This document shows, in pieces, positions 26,413 to 34,953 of a stretch of 64,000 bases of DNA. Numbering within the stretch: the first letter of the stretch is position 1; every line of letters begins with the position of its first letter. The DNA is from Kineothrix sp. MSJ-39 (lineage in GTDB: Bacteria; Bacillota; Clostridia; Lachnospirales; Lachnospiraceae). A model generated the notes under the pieces. It was not told where the DNA came from. It worked only from the letters and a program-made list of their open reading frames with translations, and made no database searches. Both the position numbers and the translations under genes were made by a program. Location of the stretch: the NCBI RefSeq assembly GCF_018917935.1, contig NZ_JAHLPN010000014.1:25536-89535 (forward strand), given 5' to 3'.

Positions 26413-26868
26413 TTATCCTTCGATCGCAACGTATTTCTTTTCTTCAACAGGTTTTTCCGGTTCTTTCGGAATGAAGAGTTTCAAAATACCATGCTGGAAA
26501 GAAGCCTTGATATCATCCTGGCTGATTCCTTCGCCCACATAAAAGCTACGTTCGCACGCACCGGCATAACGCTCACGACGGATGTATTTGCCGGATTTCT
26601 TATCCTTCTCATCCTCATCAAGACCTCTTGCTGCACTGATGGTCAGATAACCGTTCTCAACGCTTGCTTTGATCTCATCTTTCTTAAATCCCGGAAGATC
26701 CATTTCAAGTTCATATCCGTTTTCTACTTCTTTCACATCTGTACTCATCACATTTTTTGCCCTGTGTCCGTACAGCTTCTTTTCTACATTGTCGTAATCC
26801 TTACTAAACCAAGGATCCTCGAAGAAATCTCCAAATAAATCATTACTAAAAATGCTAGGCATTAACAT
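26413..26868 (-). CDS. Hsp20/alpha-crystallin small heat-shock protein (copy 2)
   Basis: A 151-residue holdase nearly identical to copy 1 across the alpha-crystallin domain, with differences mainly near residues 20-50 and at the C-terminal tail (KEPEKPVEEKKYVAIEG). The promoter, CIRCE operator and terminator are duplicated too. AAGGA lies before the start. The DnaJ-type gene follows, so partial readthrough could link holdase and co-chaperone output. HrcA repression is expected. Confidence 0.95.
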   Translation of the reverse strand: MLMPSIFSNDLFGDFFEDPWFSKDYDNVEKKLYGHRAKNVMSTDVKEVENGYELEMDLPGFKKDEIKASVENGYLTISAARGLDEDEKDKKSGKYIRRERYAGACERSFYVGEGISQDDIKASFQHGILKLFIPKEPEKPVEEKKYVAIEG

Positions 26869-26991
26869 AAGTCATCCATCCTTTCTATATTGAAACCATT
26901 TGTTTTAAAGTTAGAGCAGAACCGGAAGCTTCGGAACTTTCTTTCCTTTTGTTCCTCTTCCTTTGTTCTATAACTGTTATAACACCTAGCA

Positions 26992-27018
26992 TTAGCACTG
27001 TCAAGAGGTGAGTGCTAA
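26992..27018. promoter_or_regulatory. CIRCE operator and promoter of hsp20 copy 2
   Basis: TTAGCACTG-N9-GAGTGCTAA with the same off-consensus G as copy 1. On the minus strand TTGACA inside the element is followed after 17 bases by TATAAC. Confidence 0.9.
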
Positions 27019-27050
27019 TTTTTTGTGAAGATTTTGTGAACTCTTCGGAA

Positions 27051-27079
27051 TTGCATTTTTGTGCAGTATATGCTACGCT
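27051..27079 (+). promoter_or_regulatory. Possible promoter of the NSS symporter
   Basis: TTGCAT and TACGCT lie 17 bases apart, with TGC just before the -10 box. It is 35 bp before the gene start. Confidence 0.4.
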
Positions 27080-27113
27080 TAGATTTATCTTGTAAAGAGG
27101 GAGTTTAATTATA

Positions 27114-28490
27114 ATGAATCATTCAAATGACAAAAAAAGAAGCACTTTTTCCGGAAAGATCGGTTTTGTACTGTCCGCTGCGGGCGCATCTGTCGGGCTT
27201 GGAAACATCTGGCGTTTCCCTTATCTGGCATCCAAATACGGCGGCGGTATTTTTCTTCTGATCTATATTCTGCTGGCACTTACCTTCGGTTATACGATGA
27301 TTGTGGCAGAAAGTTCACTCGGCCGTATGACGCGGCGAAGCCCTGTCGGCGCTTTTCAGTCTTTTGGGCAAACCCGCCTGCGTTCCCTGGGTGGCTGGCT
27401 CAATGCCATTATCCCGCTGCTGATCGTTCCTTATTATTCCGTGATCGGCGGATGGGTCATCAAATATCTGTTCAGCTATCTGACAGGGCATGGACAGCAG
27501 CTTGCAGCGGACGGTTATTTCTCTTCCTTTATCTCTGACGGATTCACAACAGAACTGTGCTTTATCATTTTCTGTTTTATCACACTGGCAATTATTTTTG
27601 CAGGTGTACGCAACGGCATAGAGCGTGTTTCCAAATTTATGATGCCTGTACTCGTGATCTTATCTGTCATCATTACGATTTATTCTGTCACAAGACCGGG
27701 CGCGCTCAAAGGTGTTTCCTATTTTCTTGTTCCAAACATCCGGCATTTTTCCTGGATGACCGTTGTAACGGCCATGGGACAGATGTTTTATTCGCTTTCG
27801 ATTTCCATGGGTATTCTGATCACATTCGGTTCTTATATGAAGAAAGATGTTTCTATAGAAGAATCTACCGAAAATGTAGAAATTTTTGATACGGCGATCG
27901 CCATGATCGCGGGACTGATGATCATTCCTGCGGTATTTGCCTTTTCGGGCGGTGATCCTGATACGCTACAGGCAGGTCCTTCCCTGATGTTCATTACACT
28001 GCCAAAGGTATTTGCCAGCATGGGCTTTGGTACTGTTGCAGGCATGTTATTTTTCCTGCTTGTGCTTTTCGCTGCGATCACCAGCTCCATTGCGCTGACA
28101 GAAAGCGTTGTATCTACTTTTGAGGATGAATTTGGCTGGTCACGAAAGAAGGGAACCATTTTACTTGGCATCATCATGCTTCTGCTTGGCAGTCTTTCCT
28201 GCCTTGGCTATGGCCCGCTCAGCAGTGTAAAGATCCTTGGTATGCAGTTCCTTGATTTCTTTGACTTCCTGACAAACTCTGTCATGATGCCAATCGCGGC
28301 TGTTGCAACCTGTCTGTTCATCACAAAGGTTGTCGGTCTGAAACACGTTGAAGAAGAAGTAACAGAAAACGGCGGAAAATTCCGCCGCAAAAAAGTATTT
28401 TATATTATGATCCGGTATCTGTGTCCGATCTTTGCTGTGATCATTCTGATCAGTTCCATTGCCAATGCATTTGGCTGGATCTCCATGTAA
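27114..28490 (+). CDS. Sodium-dependent symporter, NSS (neurotransmitter:sodium) family
   Basis: A 458-residue membrane protein with about twelve helices. The first helix carries GASVGLGNIWRFPYL, the sodium- and substrate-binding signature of LeuT/TnaT/MhsT relatives. Bacterial members take up amino acids such as tryptophan, tyrosine or leucine with sodium. The substrate here cannot be told. GAGGGAG precedes the start. It stands alone: a divergent hsp20 promoter lies upstream and a convergent esterase downstream. Confidence 0.93.
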   Translation: MNHSNDKKRSTFSGKIGFVLSAAGASVGLGNIWRFPYLASKYGGGIFLLIYILLALTFGYTMIVAESSLGRMTRRSPVGAFQSFGQTRLRSLGGWLNAIIPLLIVPYYSVIGGWVIKYLFSYLTGHGQQLAADGYFSSFISDGFTTELCFIIFCFITLAIIFAGVRNGIERVSKFMMPVLVILSVIITIYSVTRPGALKGVSYFLVPNIRHFSWMTVVTAMGQMFYSLSISMGILITFGSYMKKDVSIEESTENVEIFDTAIAMIAGLMIIPAVFAFSGGDPDTLQAGPSLMFITLPKVFASMGFGTVAGMLFFLLVLFAAITSSIALTESVVSTFEDEFGWSRKKGTILLGIIMLLLGSLSCLGYGPLSSVKILGMQFLDFFDFLTNSVMMPIAAVATCLFITKVVGLKHVEEEVTENGGKFRRKKVFYIMIRYLCPIFAVIILISSIANAFGWISM

Positions 28491-28510
28491 GAAAAATCAG
28501 CCGGCGACAA

Positions 28511-29398
28511 TCAGAGGTAGCTTTGAAAGAATCTACATTCTTCATCGTTACAGATTGTCGCCATTTTTGATCTCAGATTCAGATGAAACACATGTCCAAG
28601 CTGTTCATCTGCAGCTTTGTAAAACCGGTAAACAAACGGTACATTTTCTTCTGTCAGTTTTCCGGCAAATTCCGGTGCTTCCATTTTCAAGAAATCATCC
28701 GGTGCTGTCATCAGATAGGTCGGTGGAAAATCCGCCGTCACATGATAGACCGGCGAGATCAGCCAGAGTTCTTCCTTTGTTCCGCCGCCCGGCATATAAT
28801 CTGCTATCAGTCTGCTCGTCAGATCTTCCGGCTTTTCCTCGCATTTCATGCTTGCGATCCCATTATTGAGTGCGATCGCCCGCAGCGTGATGTCCGGCAG
28901 TTGCAATGAAAAATGCTTTGCAAATGCAGGATTGGTACAGATCGCCGCATAGACCGCAAGGCAGTTTGCACCTGCAGAATCCCCAACTGCAAATATGTGC
29001 GCCGTGTCCATAAAGTAGTCTGCGCCATGCTCCTTTACCCATGTAAATACCAGATTGGTATCTTCAAACGGTACAGGAAACTGAAACTCCGGTGCCAGAC
29101 GATAGGTAAAATTCACAACCGTAAACCCACGTCTTGCCAGATCCATGCAATAATACTGGTAACGCTCCTTGTCGCCATATACCCAGCCACCGCCGTGTAC
29201 GCTGACAATAACGGGCAGTTTCTTTCCTTCCACTACTGCTTTCTGCGGGCAGTACACATCCAGCTTCTGCCATATTTCATCCGTTCCATATAAAATATCG
29301 TCAAAGCGCATGATATCCGCGGGTGTTGTCAGTCCCGCGTCACGTTTTTCATCCGCCTGCCCAAACTCTTTTCTTACCTGATCACTGTATGTTGACAT
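28511..29398 (-). CDS. Alpha/beta-hydrolase esterase (HSL type)
   Basis: The 295-residue cytoplasmic enzyme resembles hormone-sensitive-lipase-type carboxylesterases. The oxyanion motif HGGGWVYGD is present, with the nucleophile Ser in VGDSAGAN, a probable catalytic Asp in APDDFLK and His in LGHVFHL. No signal peptide is seen. Substrates are typically short acyl or acetylated-sugar esters. The stop is convergent with the NSS gene, 20 bases away. Confidence 0.88.
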   Translation of the reverse strand: MSTYSDQVRKEFGQADEKRDAGLTTPADIMRFDDILYGTDEIWQKLDVYCPQKAVVEGKKLPVIVSVHGGGWVYGDKERYQYYCMDLARRGFTVVNFTYRLAPEFQFPVPFEDTNLVFTWVKEHGADYFMDTAHIFAVGDSAGANCLAVYAAICTNPAFAKHFSLQLPDITLRAIALNNGIASMKCEEKPEDLTSRLIADYMPGGGTKEELWLISPVYHVTADFPPTYLMTAPDDFLKMEAPEFAGKLTEENVPFVYRFYKAADEQLGHVFHLNLRSKMATICNDEECRFFQSYL

Positions 29399-29419
29399 CT
29401 TTTTCTCCTGTATTCTGTC

Positions 29420-30076
29420 TTATTCCGAAGGGCGCAGCTTCCTTCTCCGTTTTTTGGTACGTCTGCGCGGTTTCTGGTGATTCGCTGCCCGGAAGGCATT
29501 GATCTCTTCGAGTATGGTTGTGTAGTCCCGCTCAAACAATTCCTGACTGATCAACTGCTGCAGAACGGGCGCAGGCACCTTCTCGATGATCTTTTCCCTG
29601 ACAAATGCCTTGCTCCGCTCTTTATAGGCTGGCATCTGCGTCTGCTGCTGGATATGCACAAGCTCCGGCCGCCACAAAAGCTCCAGCTTTTTCTCCATCT
29701 CCATTTTGATGTTCAGATGTGGTTTCCGCAGCACGTAAAAATCGATTTCATCGCCCACCGGCTCTACCGTGATGATCCCCCAATGCGCCGGTACATGCTC
29801 CTCAATGTGTGCTGCATGGGAAGAACCAACCACCACATAATTGTAATCAAAATACCTGTCATAGTCTTTTGTCTGCCCGGCAAGTCTTGCATAGGTATCC
29901 GCATCACTCTTGATCTCAATCCCCACAACGCCGTCGGGCAGCACCATGATAATATCCGCACGTGACTTTGTAATGCGAATCTCTTCTAAGATCCGCATCT
30001 TTCCGTACTGCTGCTCCAGAAAGGAAAACAGCGGTTCTCTGATATCCTTATCGTAAAGTATGATGTTCTCTTGCAT
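29420..30076 (-). CDS. sce7726-like PD-(D/E)XK nuclease-fold protein
   Basis: A 218-residue protein. The N-terminal half has a restriction-nuclease-like core: Asp41 in SRADIIMV and Glu54-x-Lys56 in VGIEIKSD, then GQTKDYDRYFDYNYVVVG, which resembles the sce7726 family. The C-terminal tail is strongly basic (RRRTKKRRRKLR), as in a nucleic-acid-binding tail. The start at 30076 follows AAAGGAAA and lies inside the end of spoIIID, overlapping it by 29 bases. Nuclease activity is inferred from motifs. Confidence 0.75.
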   Translation of the reverse strand: MQENIILYDKDIREPLFSFLEQQYGKMRILEEIRITKSRADIIMVLPDGVVGIEIKSDADTYARLAGQTKDYDRYFDYNYVVVGSSHAAHIEEHVPAHWGIITVEPVGDEIDFYVLRKPHLNIKMEMEKKLELLWRPELVHIQQQTQMPAYKERSKAFVREKIIEKVPAPVLQQLISQELFERDYTTILEEINAFRAANHQKPRRRTKKRRRKLRPSE

Positions 30077-30311
30077 ATTTTTCCTTTGTAGCCATACCAC
30101 CACGGATGTGACGCTCCGACTTGTTGACGTCAAGCACCTTTCTTGCTTCCCCTGCAAGTGCGTGGTTAATGGCGGGTAACCTTTCTGTTACGTCCTTATG
30201 TACCGTAGATTTGCTCACGCCGAACGCTTTGGCTGTCTGTCTGACGGTTGCATTGTGCTCCACGATATAGTTTGCAATACTGATTGCTCTTTCTTCAATA
30301 TATTCTTTCAA
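30048..30311 (-). CDS. spoIIID: Sporulation transcription factor SpoIIID
   Basis: An 87-residue DNA-binding protein acting in the mother cell after engulfment, tuning sigma-E and sigma-K genes. The helix-turn-helix (QTAKAFGVSKSTVHKDVTERLP) is highly conserved, shown in part by GVSKSTVHKD, and the C-terminal RHIRGGMATKEKY matches the second DNA-contacting helix. The start is TTG at 30311, seven bases after AAGGGG. Its end overlaps the nuclease-fold gene. This is direct evidence for endospore formation. Confidence 0.96.
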   Translation of the reverse strand: MKEYIEERAISIANYIVEHNATVRQTAKAFGVSKSTVHKDVTERLPAINHALAGEARKVLDVNKSERHIRGGMATKEKYAREHHTLR

Positions 30312-30366
30312 AGGAAATCCCCTTAAACTTTTTTACAGTTTATGCATGGGATTTCACAAGTATGTC

Positions 30367-31725
30367 TTAGATCCGGCTCTTTGGCATCACTTTCCGAAAC
30401 TGCACAATAAAGTACACAATCTCCGCAATCGCTGTCAGGGTCCAGGAGAACGGATACAGCAGATACAGGGACGGGATCGTATGGAAATGGGCAAATATCG
30501 TGTATACCCAGATGATACGGAATACACAGGAGCCAAGCATGACGATGATCATCGGACCGATGCTCTTTCCCAGACCGCGGGAGGCAGCAATGGTGCAGTC
30601 CATAAAGGCGGAAATGCTGTACGCAAATGCCATGATCTTAATCCGCTCCATGCCTGCATCGATCACCGCACGGTCGGTTGCAAACGCCCGCAGGAAATAT
30701 CTGCCGCCAAAGAACAGACATGCGCCAAGGAAAAGTCCGATCAGGAAGGAGTAAGTCAGTGCTACCAGATAGGTTTTCTTCATCCGTTCCCTGTTGCCTG
30801 CGCCGCGGTTCTGGCTCATAAAACTGGCGCAGCCCGTGTAAAAGGCGGACATGACATTGAAGATGATGGCATCCGCATTCGTTGCTGCTGCATTGCCAGA
30901 AACCATGATCGTGTAGAAATAGTTGACACCGCGCTGTACAAATAAGTTAGCCAGTGCAAATATCGCATTCTGCATTCCCGTTGGAATACCCATAAGTAAA
31001 ATGCCCTTTGCCACATCTTTATGGAACTTTATTTTGGGAATCTGCAATCTGCAGACATCCCTGCGTTTTAAGAGATTACGCATCACAAGCAGCATGGAAA
31101 CATACTGCGCGATCGCACTTGCAATGGCAACACCCGCCGCTGCCAGATGAAAGCCGATCACAAAGATCAGATTCATAATAATATTCAGTACACCGGCGAC
31201 CGCCAGATAGATCAGTGGGCTCTTGGTATCTCCTTTCGCGCTCAATACACCATTACCAAAGTTGTAAACAGCCATGGCTGGCATACCCAGTGCGTAAATC
31301 TTCAGATAAAGAACTGCTGCATCGATCAGATCACTTTTGGTATGCAGTGCCTGCAGCATCGGACGTGCAAACAGAATACAGAAAACGCCGATCACAATAC
31401 CGATCGCCGCGCAGATCAGAAGTGCTGTATGGATCGTTTTTTCAACCGTTTTATCATCCTTTGCCCCAAGTCCGAGTGCCACCTGTACATTCACACCGCT
31501 TCCCATTCCGATCAGAAAACCGGTAAATAATGTTACAAGTATGGTAGTGGAACCCACTGCTCCCAGTGCTCTGTAGTCCGCAAACTGCCCTACAACAGCT
31601 ACATCACTTAAATTAAACATAACCTCCAGAAGCTGCGCCAGCACCAGAGGCATACTAAACAGAAATATATTTTTCCACAGACTGCCCTGTGTCATATCCA
31701 TTGCTTTTTTTTCTTTTTGTTTCAT
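30367..31725 (-). CDS. MATE-family efflux transporter
   Basis: A 452-residue transporter with about twelve membrane helices in two related halves. The N-terminal PLVLAQLLEVMFNLSDVAVVGQF is typical of MATE proteins of the DinF/NorM-like Clostridial group. It should export cationic drugs or metabolites using sodium or protons. The start at 31725 was chosen because the longer frame has a non-conserved extension; its ribosome site is weak. It is divergent from the chemoreceptor gene. Confidence 0.92.
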   Translation of the reverse strand: MKQKEKKAMDMTQGSLWKNIFLFSMPLVLAQLLEVMFNLSDVAVVGQFADYRALGAVGSTTILVTLFTGFLIGMGSGVNVQVALGLGAKDDKTVEKTIHTALLICAAIGIVIGVFCILFARPMLQALHTKSDLIDAAVLYLKIYALGMPAMAVYNFGNGVLSAKGDTKSPLIYLAVAGVLNIIMNLIFVIGFHLAAAGVAIASAIAQYVSMLLVMRNLLKRRDVCRLQIPKIKFHKDVAKGILLMGIPTGMQNAIFALANLFVQRGVNYFYTIMVSGNAAATNADAIIFNVMSAFYTGCASFMSQNRGAGNRERMKKTYLVALTYSFLIGLFLGACLFFGGRYFLRAFATDRAVIDAGMERIKIMAFAYSISAFMDCTIAASRGLGKSIGPMIIVMLGSCVFRIIWVYTIFAHFHTIPSLYLLYPFSWTLTAIAEIVYFIVQFRKVMPKSRI

Positions 31726-31837
31726 TATCAGCTCGTTCCCATCAGAAATATTCTTATTGCAAACAATCGAATTATAGCACATCTGGGTGAATTTAGTTAT
31801 TATTAAGAAAAATTTCGTATCTGTTTTTTCCAAATCA

Positions 31838-31846
31838 TGCTATACT
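31838..31846 (+). promoter_or_regulatory. Extended -10 promoter of the chemoreceptor
   Basis: TGC followed by TATACT forms an extended -10 box about 40 bp before the start; the -35 region is weak. Confidence 0.4.
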
Positions 31847-31887
31847 ATGCACGGACAATTAAATACTATATCGTTAGGAGGCCTATC

Positions 31888-33663
31888 ATGAAAAAGCAGC
31901 GTTCTATCGCGGCAAGATTGACCCTGACATTTACTGCGATCGTAGTACTGAGCTGTGCGCTTTTGGTTACCACATCTCTTACTATCTTCACAAAGGTCAA
32001 TACTGTCGTAGAGGAAATCCGTTATAATGATGTCCTGAACGAAAATGTGAAATCCGAGGTACAATCCGGTATTTCCATCGTCCAGTCTTATTATGACAGG
32101 GAACAGGCAGGGGAACTAACAGAGGAAGAGGCACAAAATTTTGCCAAGGATGCCCTACGGGCTATCCGGTATAATGACGATCAGGGTGGCTATATCTGGA
32201 TCGACAATACGGATGGAGATCTCGTCATGCATCCGATCTTACCTGAACAAGAGGGCGATAACCGTTTGAATCTGGAGGACTGTAATGGTGTTATGATCAT
32301 TCAGGAAATCCTGAAAACAGCGGAAAACGGTGGGGGATTCAACCATTTTGTTTTTACAAAAGCAGATGGCGTAACAGAAGCGGAAAAGGTTGCATACAGT
32401 GAAGAATTCGATGCATGGGGCTGGATCCTGACATCCGGTTGTTATCTTGATGACATTCAGGCGCATATGGATACCACGCAGATTGACAGTCTGTTTGACC
32501 AGAGCGCAGTTGCCATGATCCTGGAAAGTCTTGTTCTGATCATTATTATGATCCTTCTGACGATCTATATAGTCAGAAAGCTTATGAAGAGTCTTGGTCT
32601 GATCAGTAACAGTCTTGATCAGTTATCTCAGGGTAATCTTACATATACCTTTGAAGACAAAATGATGCAGCGCACGGATGAAATCGGTACGATGGTACAT
32701 CACACAAGCAATGCGATCCAGAATCTGCGAAAGATCGTAGAAGAAGGTATGCATACTTCCGATGATGTCAACTCTGCAAGCAATGAAATGATGGAGGCTG
32801 CTCATACAGTTGCCGATACGACGGATCAGATCAGTCAGGCAATCGAAAGTGTTGCTACGGAAGCAACCGAGCAGGCGGATTCCATTTCTGATGTCATGCA
32901 GAATATCAATTCCATGCAGGAAGGCACAACCCAGATACAGGATTCCGTCAATGACATCGGTTCCTGCGCACGTCAGTTACAGGAAAGCTCAAACGGTATG
33001 CGCCACGATCTGCAGGAAATGCAAAAGGGTAGCTCCGATATGACAGAGCAGGTACACAACATTGCTGAAAAGATTGACAGTACCAACAAAACGATCGGCA
33101 GGATGTCCGATATACTGAACAGTATCGAAGAAATTGCAGATCAGACAAAACTGCTGAGTCTGAATGCTTCTATTGAAGCAGCCCGGGCAGGAGAATCCGG
33201 ACGCGGTTTTGCGGTTGTAGCAGAAAGCATCAAGGGCTTATCCGAAAATACATCGAGCGAACTTTCCAATATCAAGGAAATTATCGATAACCTTGTAAAA
33301 AATTTCGCAGAATGTACAGAATGTATTGATAAAGTCGTGGAAAGTAATGCAGCAAGTATCTCTGATTCCAACGAAGTGATCCAGGCTTTCCATAAGCTGG
33401 ATGAACAGATTGCCATTACCGGCAATAAGGCAGATACCATTCATACAGTGGTTCAGGGTTCCATTACGGCGATCAATGCGATATCCGATCAGATCACCGA
33501 TATTGCACATGGTGCAGAGAGTGCAGCTGCTGCTTCCGAAGAAGTAACAGCCTCTGTAGAAGAACTTCGTGCACTCATGCAGACAATGGATTCCCACACG
33601 GAAAAACTGCATGAGAAAGCCGACAATCTGAACCAGACATTAAACACATTCTCTATTTCATAA
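31888..33663 (+). CDS. Methyl-accepting chemotaxis protein with Cache sensor
   Basis: A 591-residue receptor. Helix 1 (about 10-33) and helix 2 (about 205-228) bracket an outside single-Cache domain ([20 protein letters not shown]). A HAMP domain follows, then the long signalling coiled coil with the conserved tip [20 protein letters not shown] cut here to its core. GAAEE-like methylation contexts occur in the flanking helices. Ligands of such domains are small carboxylates or amino acids. GGAGG precedes the start at 31888. No flagellar genes are in the window. Confidence 0.93.
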   Translation: MKKQRSIAARLTLTFTAIVVLSCALLVTTSLTIFTKVNTVVEEIRYNDVLNENVKSEVQSGISIVQSYYDREQAGELTEEEAQNFAKDALRAIRYNDDQGGYIWIDNTDGDLVMHPILPEQEGDNRLNLEDCNGVMIIQEILKTAENGGGFNHFVFTKADGVTEAEKVAYSEEFDAWGWILTSGCYLDDIQAHMDTTQIDSLFDQSAVAMILESLVLIIIMILLTIYIVRKLMKSLGLISNSLDQLSQGNLTYTFEDKMMQRTDEIGTMVHHTSNAIQNLRKIVEEGMHTSDDVNSASNEMMEAAHTVADTTDQISQAIESVATEATEQADSISDVMQNINSMQEGTTQIQDSVNDIGSCARQLQESSNGMRHDLQEMQKGSSDMTEQVHNIAEKIDSTNKTIGRMSDILNSIEEIADQTKLLSLNASIEAARAGESGRGFAVVAESIKGLSENTSSELSNIKEIIDNLVKNFAECTECIDKVVESNAASISDSNEVIQAFHKLDEQIAITGNKADTIHTVVQGSITAINAISDQITDIAHGAESAAAASEEVTASVEELRALMQTMDSHTEKLHEKADNLNQTLNTFSIS

Positions 33664-33671
33664 AATGATAC

Positions 33672-33717
33672 AAAAAAGACGTGGAACATGAATTTTCATG
33701 CTCACACGTCTTTTTTT
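33672..33717. terminator. Bidirectional terminator
   Basis: AAAAAAGACGTG pairs with CACGTCTTTTTT between the convergent chemoreceptor and YdcF genes; both strands give a T-run. Confidence 0.88.
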
Positions 33718-33727
33718 GTTCCTGTCT

Positions 33728-34474
33728 TTAATCCAGCAGCACCATCTTGAGCCATCCGAAAAATTCCCGCAGCATATTATTGGCAAGATATTTTCCAGAT
33801 GAAGGAGCCGCAATCCCGACCGCCTGTGTCATTCCCTGTCTTTTTGCGATCTGCATGGCGCGGTACAGATGAAAATTATTCGTGACAATACCGAGAGAAG
33901 CACCATCGGGGATCAGCTTTCTGGAAAACTCCATATTCTGCTGGGTTGTTTTCGACTGATCCTCCAGCAGGATCCTGTCTGCTGTGATCCCGTTCTGCTC
34001 CAGATAACGTGCCATTCCTTCTGCTTCCGTCATCGGCTCGTTATAGCCCTGTCCGCCAGAAACAATACAGATCGTTTCTGGGTTTTCCTTTAGATAGTCG
34101 ATCGCTGTATCCAGCCTGTACTGCAGTACCAGACTCGGCCCGTCTGCATACACCTGCGATCCTAACACAAGCAGATAGGAAAGTCCTTTTTCTCCTTTTT
34201 CCTGAAAACTTCCTAAGATCAATCCTTCTACAATAACGAAAAGGATCACGCCTGCTGCCAGCAGACCTCCCATTATCACACGCAATATGCGCGGGATCCT
34301 CTGCAGCACACCTTTTTGCAGCAGGATTCCCACAATAAACAGGCAGATACCGCTCAGGATCCACACCATAAAAAATGCAGTTCCCGAACCTGCTGCCCTG
34401 ACAAAAATACCGTATACGATACAAATGATGGCAAGTATGGAACATACCGCCATCATAATCTTTCCTTTTTTCAT
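33728..34474 (-). CDS. YdcF/SanA/ElyC-family membrane protein (DUF218)
   Basis: A 248-residue protein with three or four N-terminal membrane helices (residues 1-100) and an outside DUF218 domain. Signatures are LVLGSQVYADGP, VSGGQGYNEPMTEAEGM and VTNNFHLYRAM. The family is linked to envelope and polysaccharide homeostasis, but the reaction is unknown. The start at 34474 follows GGAGGCAGACAAT. It begins 32 bp after the CarD-like gene and is probably cotranscribed with it. Confidence 0.88.
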   Translation of the reverse strand: MKKGKIMMAVCSILAIICIVYGIFVRAAGSGTAFFMVWILSGICLFIVGILLQKGVLQRIPRILRVIMGGLLAAGVILFVIVEGLILGSFQEKGEKGLSYLLVLGSQVYADGPSLVLQYRLDTAIDYLKENPETICIVSGGQGYNEPMTEAEGMARYLEQNGITADRILLEDQSKTTQQNMEFSRKLIPDGASLGIVTNNFHLYRAMQIAKRQGMTQAVGIAAPSSGKYLANNMLREFFGWLKMVLLD

Positions 34475-34505
34475 ATTGTCTGCCTCCGGCCGAAATACCG
34501 GACTT

Positions 34506-34892
34506 CTACTTTCCAGTCCCGATCCCGGCAAGTACAAATTCAACTTCACCCTTCAAATACAGCTCTTTTCGCTTGTCCAGTGGCAACGTATCTGCCATGG
34601 TGTAATCCAGCTGCCATGCGAAATCGCCCGGCTCACTGACTTCTTCCTCCTGCTCTCCAAGATCCATATTCCATTCTTCTCTGCGTTTTTCCGCTTCTTC
34701 TTTTGTGATGAGCTCCCGCAGCTGCACCTCGTGATTCTCTACCGGAATGTAAGCCACCTTATCTTTCCTGTAAACACTGCGCAGCACATAATAACCGAGT
34801 TCCTGTTTATTTTTAGTTGCAAGACGGGCAATGTCTTCTATAAAACATACACCCATCTCTTCATCATAGATATAAGTCTTTTTTTCAAACAT
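34506..34892 (-). CDS. CarD-like RNA-polymerase-interacting protein, short form
   Basis: The 128-residue protein resembles the CarD/TRCF RNA-polymerase-interacting domain: IYDEEMGVCFIEDI, YYVLRSVYRKDKVAYIPVE and LRELITKEEAEKRREEW fit the beta-barrel plus first helix. True CdnL/CarD is longer, with a DNA-binding helical domain; here the C-terminal part is short and acidic. It may bind the RNA polymerase beta subunit without opening promoters. The assignment is by pattern only. Confidence 0.55.
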   Translation of the reverse strand: MFEKKTYIYDEEMGVCFIEDIARLATKNKQELGYYVLRSVYRKDKVAYIPVENHEVQLRELITKEEAEKRREEWNMDLGEQEEEVSEPGDFAWQLDYTMADTLPLDKRKELYLKGEVEFVLAGIGTGK

Positions 34893-34953
34893 CTATTTCC
34901 CTCTGTCCTGTAACAAACTCTTTTATACTGTCCTCATCTGTCAGCCGTATGAT

